Part shown: positions 43,590 through 54,647 of the stretch, in pieces
Position numbering within the stretch: the stretch's first letter is position 1
Layout: every line of letters starts with the position of its first letter
Assembly: GCA_958451615.1 (NCBI GenBank)
Contig: CAUDQR010000015.1
Coordinates: 1 to 56,695 of the forward strand
Direction of reading: 5' to 3'
Source of the DNA: an uncultured Collinsella sp.
GTDB taxonomy: Bacteria > Actinomycetota > Coriobacteriia > Coriobacteriales > Coriobacteriaceae
DNA length: 56,695 nt
Position numbers and translations under genes: made by a program
The notes under the pieces: model-generated
What the model was told of the DNA's origin: nothing
Seen by the model: only the letters and a program-made list of their open reading frames with translations
Database searches by the model: none

Positions 43590-45812
43590 ATGAATATGCT
43601 CAAAATCTCGAAGGCGATCTTTAGGTCGCTTCTCTCCTCCAGGTCGCTCTGTGTTGTCGTTGTTGCGTTGATGGTTCTTTGTGCTCTGCCCGTCTTCAGG
43701 AGCGCGGCTGGCATCGACGGACGGGTCGAATACCTCGAGTCGGGAATAACCCGTGTTGAGCAGGAATTGTCAGCATCCTATGCGGATGCGCTTGTGAATG
43801 CGGGGGAGGACGGTGTCTATACCTCTTCATCAAGCATGCCCGCGCTTCTGTACCCTCTTGCCGCGGGACGTCTTATCTTGGCACCGCTCTCTCCCCTACT
43901 TCCGTTTCTGCAGATATCGGATGGAGAGTACACCTATTATGACGGATCGAAGGAGTACTTGCTATGGGTCGCAACGGCCGTTGCCGTCTCGTTCCTTGCC
44001 GCGCGTCTTAACAAACGTGAAAAGCTCATCATCCAGGCACCGATGGGCGAGCTGGGTAGACTTGTTGCATCGAGCGTATGGGCGAGTGTTTTTGCAATGC
44101 TTGCCGTCCTCGCCATCAATCTTCCAGGGATAATCGCCGCGCTTGTGAAGAATGGCCCGGGCTCGCCGTTCTATCCGATAGGCTACATTCAATATGCGAC
44201 TCCGGTTATCAAACCGGCTTGGCTGGTGTTCGCGCAGACGGCCATCTTGCAATTCTTGGTGGCAGCGTTCATCTCGCTTGTCGTTCACCTTGCCGTGAAG
44301 ATTGCCAATAACCCTACGCTTGGAATCGTGTTCGTATGTGCCCTGATGGGGGTGACGATGGTTCCCGGGTATTACGGAAGATCCATCGCTTTACGTGAGT
44401 TCGCCCTGTTGAATCCCCTTACGTATGCGAACACTGAGTTGACCGTCGGCGCCTATAGCCCGTACCCGACAACGCAGATAGTGAATCTGCCTGGACTTTG
44501 CTTCGAGCGTGGCGCGATTGCCCTCGTATGCGCAATCGGGATCGAGGTGCTGGCAATTAGCCTGCTTTGCGTTGCTGGAAAGAGCGGCTGCGCGCGCCCG
44601 ATATCCCCGATTTGTCTTGAGAGAGGTTCCTTCGCTGCATCGAGAACGGCAACTCGTTCGAGCGCTTGTGCCTCCGCCGTTGCATACGTAAGAACGATGG
44701 GGAAACTGCTCCTGCGTTCTCCTACCCTCGCCGTATGCGCGATTGCAATGTCGGCGACGATGCTGGCCCCGGCTCTGGTCGAGATGTTTCCTGACGCTGA
44801 TAACGTTTCCGCTGTTCGGTATAGGGATGGGGAGCTCCGTTCAATAGATCGGTATCTAGAGCAGAACGCTGCGAATATGGACGTCGAGGGCAAAGCGGCC
44901 CTGGAAGACATGCGGGATGCTCTTTCGGGTTTCGTGTACGCGCCTATGCCTGCGGAGGGGTTTCGAAGCCTTGCGACGTACGAGCGCGCTCGAGGTGAGC
45001 TGGGCGCGGCAGATGCGACTCTCCTGCAATCGATCGGAATCGAGCCGGAGACTCCTTCTCGTGCGGAGGCGCGCGCCCTTCTGCTTGAGTCGATCGCGAG
45101 CTTGCCGGACCCCAAGGTTTACGAGTTAAGTACGAAGATGCCCCCATTAATCCTCCTTTCGTATCTCCAGGCAGCGCTTCCCTCCTTATTTTTGCTGTTG
45201 CCCGTGGTTGTCACATCGCTCGCGTGCACCCACCTGCAGTGTCGTTCCCTTCTGGTTCTCCAGATCCCCGCAACAGCGCATGTGCGTTTTCTGACGGCTG
45301 TTGCGCTGGCTCTCCTGCTTGGCTTGGTGCTGCTTTTGGTGTCGATGGTTCCCGCTGTCGTTGTGTCCGTGATTAAGAACGGTGCGGGTGGATCGGAGTA
45401 TCCCGTCGCTCTCATTCGGGCGGGAGCTTCGACAACGTCCATGGTGGGGGAGGCGGTGTTGTGCAGTATTCCGTTGCTGGTCATGGCATACGGCGTGATT
45501 TCCGTCGTCGCTGCGTTGACAGCAGCGATTAGCCGCAACCCCGTTGTCACCGGAATGGTTTGCGCGGTTCTCTTGGTGTTGGGTTCGTTGAGCGCTCATG
45601 TCGAAAGCGTGGGCATGGGCGTCGCGCTGCTGGCTCCATTCGCCTCGTTTGATCCCGCTTCCCAGGTGGGGACGATTGGGTTCCTTGGGCGAGGGACGAA
45701 CGCGATGCCTTTTGGAGAGGTCGTCGGCGCATCGGGCGCTCTGCTGGTGGTCTTGGGCGCCGTATCTCCGTTGATGGTGCGCCTGAGTGTTCCAAAGATC
45801 GAAAGGGGATGA
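43590..45812 (+). CDS. ABC transporter permease with tandem-duplicated membrane module
   Basis: About 740 residues built from two similar halves. Each half has a first helix (VVVVALMVLCALPVF; TLAVCAIAMSATMLAPALVE), a polar extracytoplasmic segment, then a bundle of helices containing a shared KNG-x3-(F/E)YP element (ALVKNGPGSPFYPIGYI and SVIKNGAGGSEYPVALI). A tandem permease duplication makes a one-chain equivalent of a permease dimer. I chose the ATG at 43590; an ATG at 43572 is possible. The stop overlaps the ATPase start (ATGA). Likely an exporter; the substrate is unknown. Confidence 0.75.
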   Translation: MNMLKISKAIFRSLLSSRSLCVVVVALMVLCALPVFRSAAGIDGRVEYLESGITRVEQELSASYADALVNAGEDGVYTSSSSMPALLYPLAAGRLILAPLSPLLPFLQISDGEYTYYDGSKEYLLWVATAVAVSFLAARLNKREKLIIQAPMGELGRLVASSVWASVFAMLAVLAINLPGIIAALVKNGPGSPFYPIGYIQYATPVIKPAWLVFAQTAILQFLVAAFISLVVHLAVKIANNPTLGIVFVCALMGVTMVPGYYGRSIALREFALLNPLTYANTELTVGAYSPYPTTQIVNLPGLCFERGAIALVCAIGIEVLAISLLCVAGKSGCARPISPICLERGSFAASRTATRSSACASAVAYVRTMGKLLLRSPTLAVCAIAMSATMLAPALVEMFPDADNVSAVRYRDGELRSIDRYLEQNAANMDVEGKAALEDMRDALSGFVYAPMPAEGFRSLATYERARGELGAADATLLQSIGIEPETPSRAEARALLLESIASLPDPKVYELSTKMPPLILLSYLQAALPSLFLLLPVVVTSLACTHLQCRSLLVLQIPATAHVRFLTAVALALLLGLVLLLVSMVPAVVVSVIKNGAGGSEYPVALIRAGASTTSMVGEAVLCSIPLLVMAYGVISVVAALTAAISRNPVVTGMVCAVLLVLGSLSAHVESVGMGVALLAPFASFDPASQVGTIGFLGRGTNAMPFGEVVGASGALLVVLGAVSPLMVRLSVPKIERG

Positions 45813-46558
45813 TCTCGATGATTGACCTTCAAACGCTGACGATCTCTTATGGAAAGAAGGTGCTCGTAGATTCGGTGAACGCTGAGTTTGCCCCGGGTAC
45901 GGTCTACGGTCTCGTCGCTCCGAACGGGCATGGAAAGACGACGTTGCTGCGTGCGATGGCAGGTTTGCCGGGTCCTCGCGTGGACGGGAGCATCGTTCTG
46001 GATGAGGTGCAGGGTACGGGTGCGAGAGAGGTCCGTTCTATGATCTTCTATGCACCTGGTGAGGGGACGCTGCTGTATCCCGGATTGCGTGCGGAAGATC
46101 ACCTCAAGATGGTTTGCGATATGTGGCCGCATGCTCGCGATATCGAAGAGATAGTGGAACAAACGCAGATAGGCGAGTTCGCGAAGATGAGGATCCGCAC
46201 TCTGAGCCAGGGCATGAAGCAGCAGCTTACCCTGGCGATTGCGTATGCGACGGGCGCGCGGTACCTTCTATTAGATGAGCCCATGAACGCGCTCGACCCC
46301 AGCAGGGTGGACTTGCATTCCGAGATTCTCAGGAAGCTGGCCGATTCTGGTACGTGCATCATCATGTCATCCCACATCTTGGATTCGGTCGATAGGCTGT
46401 GCGATGAGATTCTGTTTTTGAAGGATGGGAGGCTCATTAGAAGCATTCCGCAAGATGATGCTGCGCCGAAGTCTCCTGGATCCCATTTCGCAAAGCCTGC
46501 CGGACGCGCCGAGGGTGCGCTAAGCACGTATCGGCGACTCTACGAAAAGGGCGGGTAG
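45809..46558 (+). CDS. ABC transporter ATP-binding protein
   Basis: A 249-residue nucleotide-binding domain: Walker A VAPNGHGKTTLL, signature LSQGMKQQL, Walker B RYLLLDEPMNAL and the switch His in IMSSHIL. AAAGGGG precedes the start; the first ATG overlaps the permease stop, and an ATG three codons later is equally possible. It powers the duplicated permease encoded just before it. The unusual Walker A neighbourhood LVAPNG is shared with the fused transporter that follows, so both belong to one subfamily. Confidence 0.9.
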   Translation: MISMIDLQTLTISYGKKVLVDSVNAEFAPGTVYGLVAPNGHGKTTLLRAMAGLPGPRVDGSIVLDEVQGTGAREVRSMIFYAPGEGTLLYPGLRAEDHLKMVCDMWPHARDIEEIVEQTQIGEFAKMRIRTLSQGMKQQLTLAIAYATGARYLLLDEPMNALDPSRVDLHSEILRKLADSGTCIIMSSHILDSVDRLCDEILFLKDGRLIRSIPQDDAAPKSPGSHFAKPAGRAEGALSTYRRLYEKGG

Positions 46559-46560
46559 AA

Positions 46561-46692
46561 ATGCAAGTTAAAAATCTATGTGGTCAATATAATACCGTTA
46601 AACCCGCATATCGATACCGCTCAGCCATTCGCCTCGCCCCCGTCGCACGTATCTTCATCCGGTCTGTTACTTTTAATCTAACGATTCTTTGA
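46561..46692 (+). CDS. Possible small cationic peptide gene (43 aa)
   Basis: An ATG two bases after the ATPase stop opens 43 codons to a TGA at 46690-46692, with GGGCGGG six bases upstream. The product would be strongly basic (five Arg, two Lys, no acidic residue), with one Cys and a hydrophobic end. The region is AT-richer than its surroundings and could simply be a spacer. It may also carry the promoter of the next transporter. Confidence 0.25.
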   Translation: MQVKNLCGQYNTVKPAYRYRSAIRLAPVARIFIRSVTFNLTIL

Positions 46693-46711
46693 GGAACGTA
46701 GGTGCTTCCAA

Positions 46712-48520
46712 ATGTACTGTCGACTTCTTCTCAAACTGATCCTAAGAGACAAGGCCGCATGGATTTGTACGCTCGTTCTCGCTGCAGCCTTTTCCGTCCC
46801 CATTGCGTTCAATTCACCCATCTACGGGCCCTTCTTTATGAAGCAGGGCATGCAGAGCTTTGTCGACGCATTCAATACGCGCGCACCCCAGGCCAACGGC
46901 ACAGACCTATCGCCAGAGCAGCAAGCTGACGCGGAGCTTGCAAGATACGCGAACGCCGCCCTTGCCGCTCAAACCGACGCCGCCTTTCTCGATTCTGCCG
47001 AGAGCTACTACGCGCTCATGGACGAAGGCTTCCAATCCGGGTCCATCGTGGGAGACCGAGAGACCAATGACGCAGACCTCGCGTATTGCCGTGCCCTGAG
47101 CAGCTCCGGCATCACGGATATCCCGGCCTCCGCAAACGACCTGCCATTCCTTTCCTTCCTGCCTTACGCCATTGCCACGGCGCCGTCTTTCCTTCCCTTC
47201 ATCCCCTTCCTTCTCTCGTCGATACTCCTGCTCGGGGCCACAAGGCCTGCGACCCTGGCGGCGAAGGCGCCCGCGCCCAAATTCCGGCGCCTTATCCAGA
47301 TCGTGTTTTCGATAATCGCCGCGGGGACCGCGATGCTCCTCGCCGGCCTCGCACCCGGGGGCATTTACGCCTTGGCCCTAAACGGCTTCGGGCAAATTGG
47401 GTACCCGATCGCCTTCTTCCATGACGGCGCGCTTACCACCACGACCGCGGGAAACGTCTTCACGACCCTGCTTCTCGCGCTGCTTGCGGGCGGAACCTTG
47501 ATATCCGTTTGCTCCGCCGTCCTATCGACCGCAACGAGGCGCGTCCTCGCGGGCCCCCTTACCTCCGCGCTGCTTGTCGCGGCCCCGGCATTCCCGTTAT
47601 TGTCCGATTCGGCACTAGGGCATAATGCCGTGCTCGGGCTCCTGCCGCTGGCCGTGTTCTCGCCTATCGAGGCCACGGGTTACGTAGGATGCTTCCCGAC
47701 AGAATTCATTGGCTCCGGTTCAGGCAGCGCATCGATGCTTGCCGTGGCCCTGGCATACGTCGCGGTCCTTTTTGCGGTCGGAGCCGTTGCGGCACGTTCG
47801 CCCAAACAGGCTGGACCCGCTAAAAAGCACCATGGGCTCGAGCTTCTAGACGCGAGCGTGGGATACGGGAGCACGACGGTACTTTCAATCGGGTCGCTTC
47901 TCCTGAGCCCGGGAACGGCGGCGGGCCTCGTCGCTCCCAACGGCTCGGGGAAAACCACCCTTCTTGAAGCGCTGTCGGGCCAATTTCCCACCCGCATCCA
48001 CTCGGGAAGCCTGGCGGCAGACGGAATCAGCCAACGTCGATCAGCCGAATTTGCAGAACTCGTCTACCTGAGCTCTTCGGGCAGCGCGGATCTCTACCCC
48101 ACGCTATCGGCCATCGAGCACCTTGCTTTCGTTAGGGAGGCGTGGAAATCGGCCGCCGACATCGACTCGCTCTGCAACTCCCTCGGAATCTCCCCATATC
48201 TCGACAAGCCGACCCGTAAACTCTCGACAGGAATGAAGCAGCAGGTAAAGCTTGCCATGGCGATAGCGACCGATTGCCCGTACCTTATCCTCGATGAACC
48301 GCTGAACGGCCTCGATCCGGGAAAGCGGAAAACCTCCTGCGACGCGATGCGCAGCGAGGTGGCGCGGGGACGAAGCGTGCTCATTTCAAGCCATCTGCTC
48401 GACGACCTGGCAGACCTCACCAACTCGTTCTACTTCATCGAGGCCGGCACGCTCGTGGAAAAGATCAAGTCGTCCTCGCAGACGCTCAAGCAGGAATACC
48501 TCGATACATACGAGAGATGA
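46712..48520 (+). CDS. ABC transporter with fused permease and ATP-binding domains
   Basis: 602 residues. The N-terminal half is a permease module with a leading helix (WICTLVLAAAFSVPIAF), an extracytoplasmic loop rich in Ala/Asp, and several helices that include the same GYP-type element (LNGFGQIGYPIAFF) as the duplicated permease upstream. The C-terminal half is an ATP-binding domain: VAPNGSGKTTLL, LSTGMKQQVKL, LILDEPLNGLDP and ISSHLLDDL. It would work as a homodimeric half-transporter. It is homologous to the two-gene system directly upstream but with the domains joined in one chain. Probably an exporter; the substrate is unknown. Confidence 0.88.
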   Translation: MYCRLLLKLILRDKAAWICTLVLAAAFSVPIAFNSPIYGPFFMKQGMQSFVDAFNTRAPQANGTDLSPEQQADAELARYANAALAAQTDAAFLDSAESYYALMDEGFQSGSIVGDRETNDADLAYCRALSSSGITDIPASANDLPFLSFLPYAIATAPSFLPFIPFLLSSILLLGATRPATLAAKAPAPKFRRLIQIVFSIIAAGTAMLLAGLAPGGIYALALNGFGQIGYPIAFFHDGALTTTTAGNVFTTLLLALLAGGTLISVCSAVLSTATRRVLAGPLTSALLVAAPAFPLLSDSALGHNAVLGLLPLAVFSPIEATGYVGCFPTEFIGSGSGSASMLAVALAYVAVLFAVGAVAARSPKQAGPAKKHHGLELLDASVGYGSTTVLSIGSLLLSPGTAAGLVAPNGSGKTTLLEALSGQFPTRIHSGSLAADGISQRRSAEFAELVYLSSSGSADLYPTLSAIEHLAFVREAWKSAADIDSLCNSLGISPYLDKPTRKLSTGMKQQVKLAMAIATDCPYLILDEPLNGLDPGKRKTSCDAMRSEVARGRSVLISSHLLDDLADLTNSFYFIEAGTLVEKIKSSSQTLKQEYLDTYER

Positions 48521-48593
48521 ATGTGGGGGAGTGTTCGGATGAAGTTGATATTTAAGGTCCAGCTCGTGTTGTGCCGAAAAGACCGTGAACCTT

Positions 48594-48622
48594 TTGTGGG
48601 ACACGCGGCGCCGTGGTACCAT
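48594..48622 (+). promoter_or_regulatory. rpmE promoter
   Basis: TTGTGG (48594-48599), a 17-bp spacer and TACCAT (48617-48622), followed by an 84-base leader to rpmE. Confidence 0.65.
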
Positions 48623-48635
48623 AGCCGAGTTTGTT

Positions 48636-48706
48636 GTCTTGGTCGGAAACCAAGACGCCTTATGCGCTGATCGGTAACCAGCGCCTGACCAATAAGGAGT
48701 CCTACC
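48636..48706 (+). ncRNA. Ribosomal protein L31 leader (candidate L31-Corio-type motif)
   Basis: Two consecutive stem-loops with matching loop-side sequence: GTCTTGGT-CGGAA-ACCAAGAC, then GCGCTG-ATCGGTAAC-CAGCGC, ending just before AAGGAG. The loops TCGGAAACC and TCGGTAACC are near copies. Leader RNAs by which L31 controls its own synthesis are known, including a coriobacterial class, and this position and shape fit one. Identity as that class is inferred. Confidence 0.6.
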
Positions 48707-49120
48707 ATGAAGCAGGGTATCCATCCCCAGTATGTCGAGTGCACGGTGACGTGCTCCTGCGGCAACACCTTCAAGACGCACGCTACCGTGTCCGAGATGA
48801 AGGTTGAGCTTTGCAACGAGTGCCACCCGTTCTACACCGGCCAGCAGAAGTTCGTCGACACCGGTGGACGCGTCCAGCGCTTCGCCGACAAGTTCGGTGG
48901 CGCCGCTGCCGCCCAGCTCAAGAAGGCTGAGGAGGCCAAGGCTGCCAAGGCTGCCAAGGCTGCTGAGGCCGAGGCCGCTCGCAAGGCCGCCGCTGAGGCT
49001 AAGGCTGCGGAGAAGGCTAAGCGTGCTGCTAAGTTTGCCGAGGAGGCTGCCAAGCAGGCCGCCGAGGCTCCCGTCGAGGAGGCCGCTGCCGAGGCCGAGA
49101 CCACCGAGGCTGCTGAGTAA
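48707..49120 (+). CDS. rpmE: 50S ribosomal protein L31 with long Ala/Glu/Lys tail
   Basis: 137 residues. The first about 75 are a zinc-type L31: CSCGNTF and [20 protein letters not shown] give the four cysteine ligands, ending in the FADKFG block. The remaining 60 are a charged, Ala-rich stretch ([20 protein letters not shown]) likely to be helical. L31 bridges the two subunits at the central protuberance. Normal L31 is about 70 residues, so the tail roughly doubles it. Controlled by the leader upstream; a terminator follows. Confidence 0.95.
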   Translation: MKQGIHPQYVECTVTCSCGNTFKTHATVSEMKVELCNECHPFYTGQQKFVDTGGRVQRFADKFGGAAAAQLKKAEEAKAAKAAKAAEAEAARKAAAEAKAAEKAKRAAKFAEEAAKQAAEAPVEEAAAEAETTEAAE

Positions 49121-49155
49121 ATAGCTCGCCGCGGAATCGCTCGCATTCATGGCAT

Positions 49156-49198
49156 AAGGGCCGTGCATCCATTTGGGTGCGCGGCCCTTTTCTTTTTA
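49156..49198 (+). terminator. Terminator after rpmE
   Basis: AAGGGCCGTGCATCC pairs with GGGTGCGCGGCCCTT around ATTT, followed by TTCTTTTTAT. Confidence 0.88.
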
Positions 49199-49427
49199 TT
49201 GGTGCAAGCTAACCTGTCCCCGTGGCACCAAATGGCAGATAGACGGCGTTTGCTCAGATAAAACTTGCCAAAATAAACCTGTCCCATTGTGGCAGGTTGG
49301 TCATAGTTATTACGTGGCGGTCGAGGTCGACCGTATAGGCCGCGCCTTGTTTGGCTAAAGTACAATCATCTGTGTTTAACTCGCCCGCAGCTGCACGGCG
49401 TGGGCGATGGCCAAAAAGGAAAACCAC
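49199..49427 (+). repeat. rpmE-secA spacer with two AACCTGTCCC palindromes
   Basis: AACCTGTCCC occurs at 49211-49220 and 49276-49285. The first copy lies inside TTGGTGC/GCACCAA (49199-49205, 49225-49231); the second lies inside TGCCA/TGGCA and AACCT/AGGTT pairings. Both look like palindromic intergenic repeats of the GGGAC family seen elsewhere in the window. TACAAT near 49365 is a possible secA -10. No gene. Confidence 0.5.
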
Positions 49428-52234
<2,807 letters not shown>

Positions 52235-52235
<1 letters not shown>

Positions 52236-53383
52236 TGGCCGAGGCTTTAGAGGTAACGCCCGCCGAGCTGGACGCGTTTGCGGACCGGCTCGGCGAGGTC
52301 GAGTCGTATCTTCATTTGGACGAGAAGCGCACGCGCGTGACCGAGCTCGAGGCAAAAAGCGTGGCCCCCGGCTTTTGGGATGACGCCGACGCCGCTCGCG
52401 CCACCATGGAGGAGATCGCTCGCGCCAAGGAAGATATCGCTGCCGTGGATACCGCGCGCGGCGAGCTATCTGACGCCCGCGCGGCGCTGGAGCTTGCCGA
52501 GGAGATGGGCGACGACCCCGATGCCGCCGCATTGCGCGAGGAGGCTGCCGCTACGGCAGAACGCCTGGCCCGCGCTATCGACGAGCTCGAGCTTTCGAGC
52601 TGGTTTACCGGTGAGTTCGATCACGGCGACGCGATTGTGACCATCAAGCCCGGACAGGGTGGCCTGGAGGCACAGGACTGGACCTTCATGCTCTTTAAGA
52701 TGTACATGAAGTACTGCCAGCGTCGCGGCTGGAAGGTCACCATTAACGACTGCCCCGCGGCTGAGGTCATCGGCATCGACCGTGCGACCTTTACCGTCGA
52801 GGGCAAGGACGCGTTTGGCATGCTGCGCGCCGAGGCCGGCGTTCACCGCCTGGTACGCATCAGCCCCACCGATGATAAGAAGCGCCGCCAGACCACGTTT
52901 GCCGGCGTCGAGGTCATTCCCGTGTTGCCTGACGATATCGACATCGAGATCAGTCCCGACGATATCCGCGTGGACGTGTATCACGCGAGCGGTCCGGGCG
53001 GCCAGGGCGTCAACACCACCGACTCTGCCGTACGCGTGACGCATTTTCCCAGCGGCATCGTTGTCACCTGCCAAAACGAGCGCAGCCAGATTCAAAACAA
53101 GGCCGCGTGCATGCAGATTCTCAAGGCCCGTCTGTACGAGATCGAGCTCGAGAAGCGCGCCGAGGCCCTGGATGAGATTCGCGGGCCCAAGACCACGATC
53201 GGTTTTGGCAACCAGATCCGCAGCTACGTGCTCTACCCGTATCAGATGGTTAAGGACCTACGCACGGGCGTTGAGACCAGCAACGTCGAGGCAGTTCTTG
53301 ACGATGGCGACCTGGACCCGTTTGTTATTGGCTACCATCGCTGGGCCACTGGCAACGCTGACGCAGAGATCCCATCTGCATAA
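52235..53383 (+). CDS. prfB: Peptide chain release factor 2
   Basis: 382 residues. The catalytic GGQ is present in SGPGGQGVNTTDSAV. It releases peptides at UGA and UAA stop codons. The gene reads in one frame, with no programmed frameshift site near the start. The codon-recognition motif, SPF in most RF2 proteins, reads SPT here (RISPTDDKKRRQT). One-base overlap with secA (TAATG) implies coupling, a common actinobacterial pair. Confidence 0.94.
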
Positions 53384-53409
53384 ACCGCCCGGTTTATGTG
53401 GAAATGGAT

Positions 53410-53469
53410 AAAACCCTCCGAGCAGGGTGGTTTTGTATCCAAAGCAAACCCTGCGCAGGGGTGGTTTTT
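53410..53469 (+). repeat. Tandem pair of similar stem-loops after prfB
   Basis: AAAACCCT...CAGGG-TGGTTTT (53410-53434) and AAACCCT-GCG-CAGGG-GTGGTTTTT (53446-53469) are near copies, each able to fold on itself and each ending in a T run. They probably terminate prfB. Confidence 0.5.
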
Positions 53470-53510
53470 GTCCGGCGAATCGGTAGAATCGAACATAAGA
53501 AGAAGTTCAA

Positions 53511-53537
53511 AGCGCATCCGTTTGGGTGCGCTTTTTT
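53511..53537 (+). terminator. Terminator-like hairpin immediately upstream of the yitT gene
   Basis: AGCGCATCC-GTTT-GGGTGCGCT followed by TTTTTT ends 12 bp before the yitT start and just ahead of its GAGGGAGG ribosome site. TAGAAT at 53484 is a promoter-like -10. It may be a second prfB terminator, or an attenuator of yitT. Confidence 0.65.
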
Positions 53538-53549
53538 GAGGGAGGTAGC

Positions 53550-54440
53550 ATGGCATATCGTCTGGACATCAAGCGCATTCTATCGATGAACTTCTTTCAC
53601 GACCTGCCCCAGATTATGTTGGGGTGCGCTCTGGCCGCTATTGCGACCGACCTGTTTTTGATTCCCAACGGCCTTGCTGCCGGTGGTGTTACGGGCCTTG
53701 CCACCATTATCCAGGCGGTCGGCGCATCGCGCGGCATATCGCTTCCCGTTGGTATTCAGACGATCGTGATGAACGCCTTGCTGCTGCTGGTCGTTATGCG
53801 CGAGGGCGGCATGTTCTACGTGGTGCAGACGGCGACGGGCTTTGTGCTGCTGGGCTTTTTCACCGACCTGTTCGCTCCGTTTGTGGCGCCGCTGGCACAT
53901 GCCGATCTGATGCTGCCCGCTATGTGGGGCGGCATCATCACGGGCATCGGTTATGGCATGGTGCTGCGCGCCGGCGCCAACACCGGCGGCTCGGACACGA
54001 TTGGCCAAATCATCTCGCGTAATACCTCGCTGCCCGTGGGCTCGACCGTCATGGCGATCGATGTTGCCGTATGTGCGCTGTCGGCTCCGGTCTTTTCAAT
54101 CGAAAATGCACTATATGCAGGCCTTTCGATGGTCATTAGCGGCTACGTGATCGATGCCGTGGTCGATGGTGGCAACAAACGCCGTATGGTACTCATCATC
54201 TCGGACAAGTTCCCTGATATCGCTGCCGATATTATGTATGGCCTGGGTCGTGGTTGTACCAAGTTTAAGGCGACTGGCATGTATTCGGGTGCCGAGAAGC
54301 CGGTGATCATGGTCATCGTGAGCCGTCGAGAGCTCAATACCCTCAAGACGATCGTGCGCGAGCGCGATCCTCACGCCATTGTGACGGTCGCTGACGTTAC
54401 GGAAGCCTTCGGCGAGGGATTCAAGGACATTAGCGCGTAG
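53550..54440 (+). CDS. YitT family membrane protein (DUF161/DUF2179)
   Basis: A 296-residue membrane protein. Five or six hydrophobic helices with the repeated Gly-rich segments GLAAGGVTGLATII and RAGANTGGSDTIGQII are the YitT signature. A soluble C-terminal DUF2179 domain follows (RRELNTLKTIVRERDPHAIV). GAGGGAGG places the start at the ATG at 53550. Function is not established; a transport-related or sensing role is assumed for the family. Confidence 0.9.
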   Translation: MAYRLDIKRILSMNFFHDLPQIMLGCALAAIATDLFLIPNGLAAGGVTGLATIIQAVGASRGISLPVGIQTIVMNALLLLVVMREGGMFYVVQTATGFVLLGFFTDLFAPFVAPLAHADLMLPAMWGGIITGIGYGMVLRAGANTGGSDTIGQIISRNTSLPVGSTVMAIDVAVCALSAPVFSIENALYAGLSMVISGYVIDAVVDGGNKRRMVLIISDKFPDIAADIMYGLGRGCTKFKATGMYSGAEKPVIMVIVSRRELNTLKTIVRERDPHAIVTVADVTEAFGEGFKDISA

Positions 54441-54647
54441 GGGCGACCGCGTTCCATCCAAAAGACGTTCACATTGATAAACCGTTTCATCAGCGGTTCT
54501 GCCTGCTAAATTGTTCAAATAATGATAAAAACTCTGGTAAAGCCATCAGTTTCCAGCATAATGAATGACGTACGTGCATTGCGGCTGTGTTGGGATTACC
54601 TTCGGTGCCGTGCGCATCTTGTCTAAAGAGGATGAAAGGAAGGCACA
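54441..54647 (+). promoter_or_regulatory. yitT-transketolase spacer
   Basis: AACCG...CGGTT (about 54481-54499) may form a weak hairpin after yitT. An AT-rich stretch follows (54508-54565) with CATAAT (54556-54561) as a candidate -10. GAAAGGAAGG lies just before the transketolase ATG. No gene. Confidence 0.35.

Noticed and set aside
46702..46929. 75-codon open frame overlapping the start of the fused ABC transporter
   Set aside because: It is in another frame of a clear transporter gene and its translation lacks any domain.
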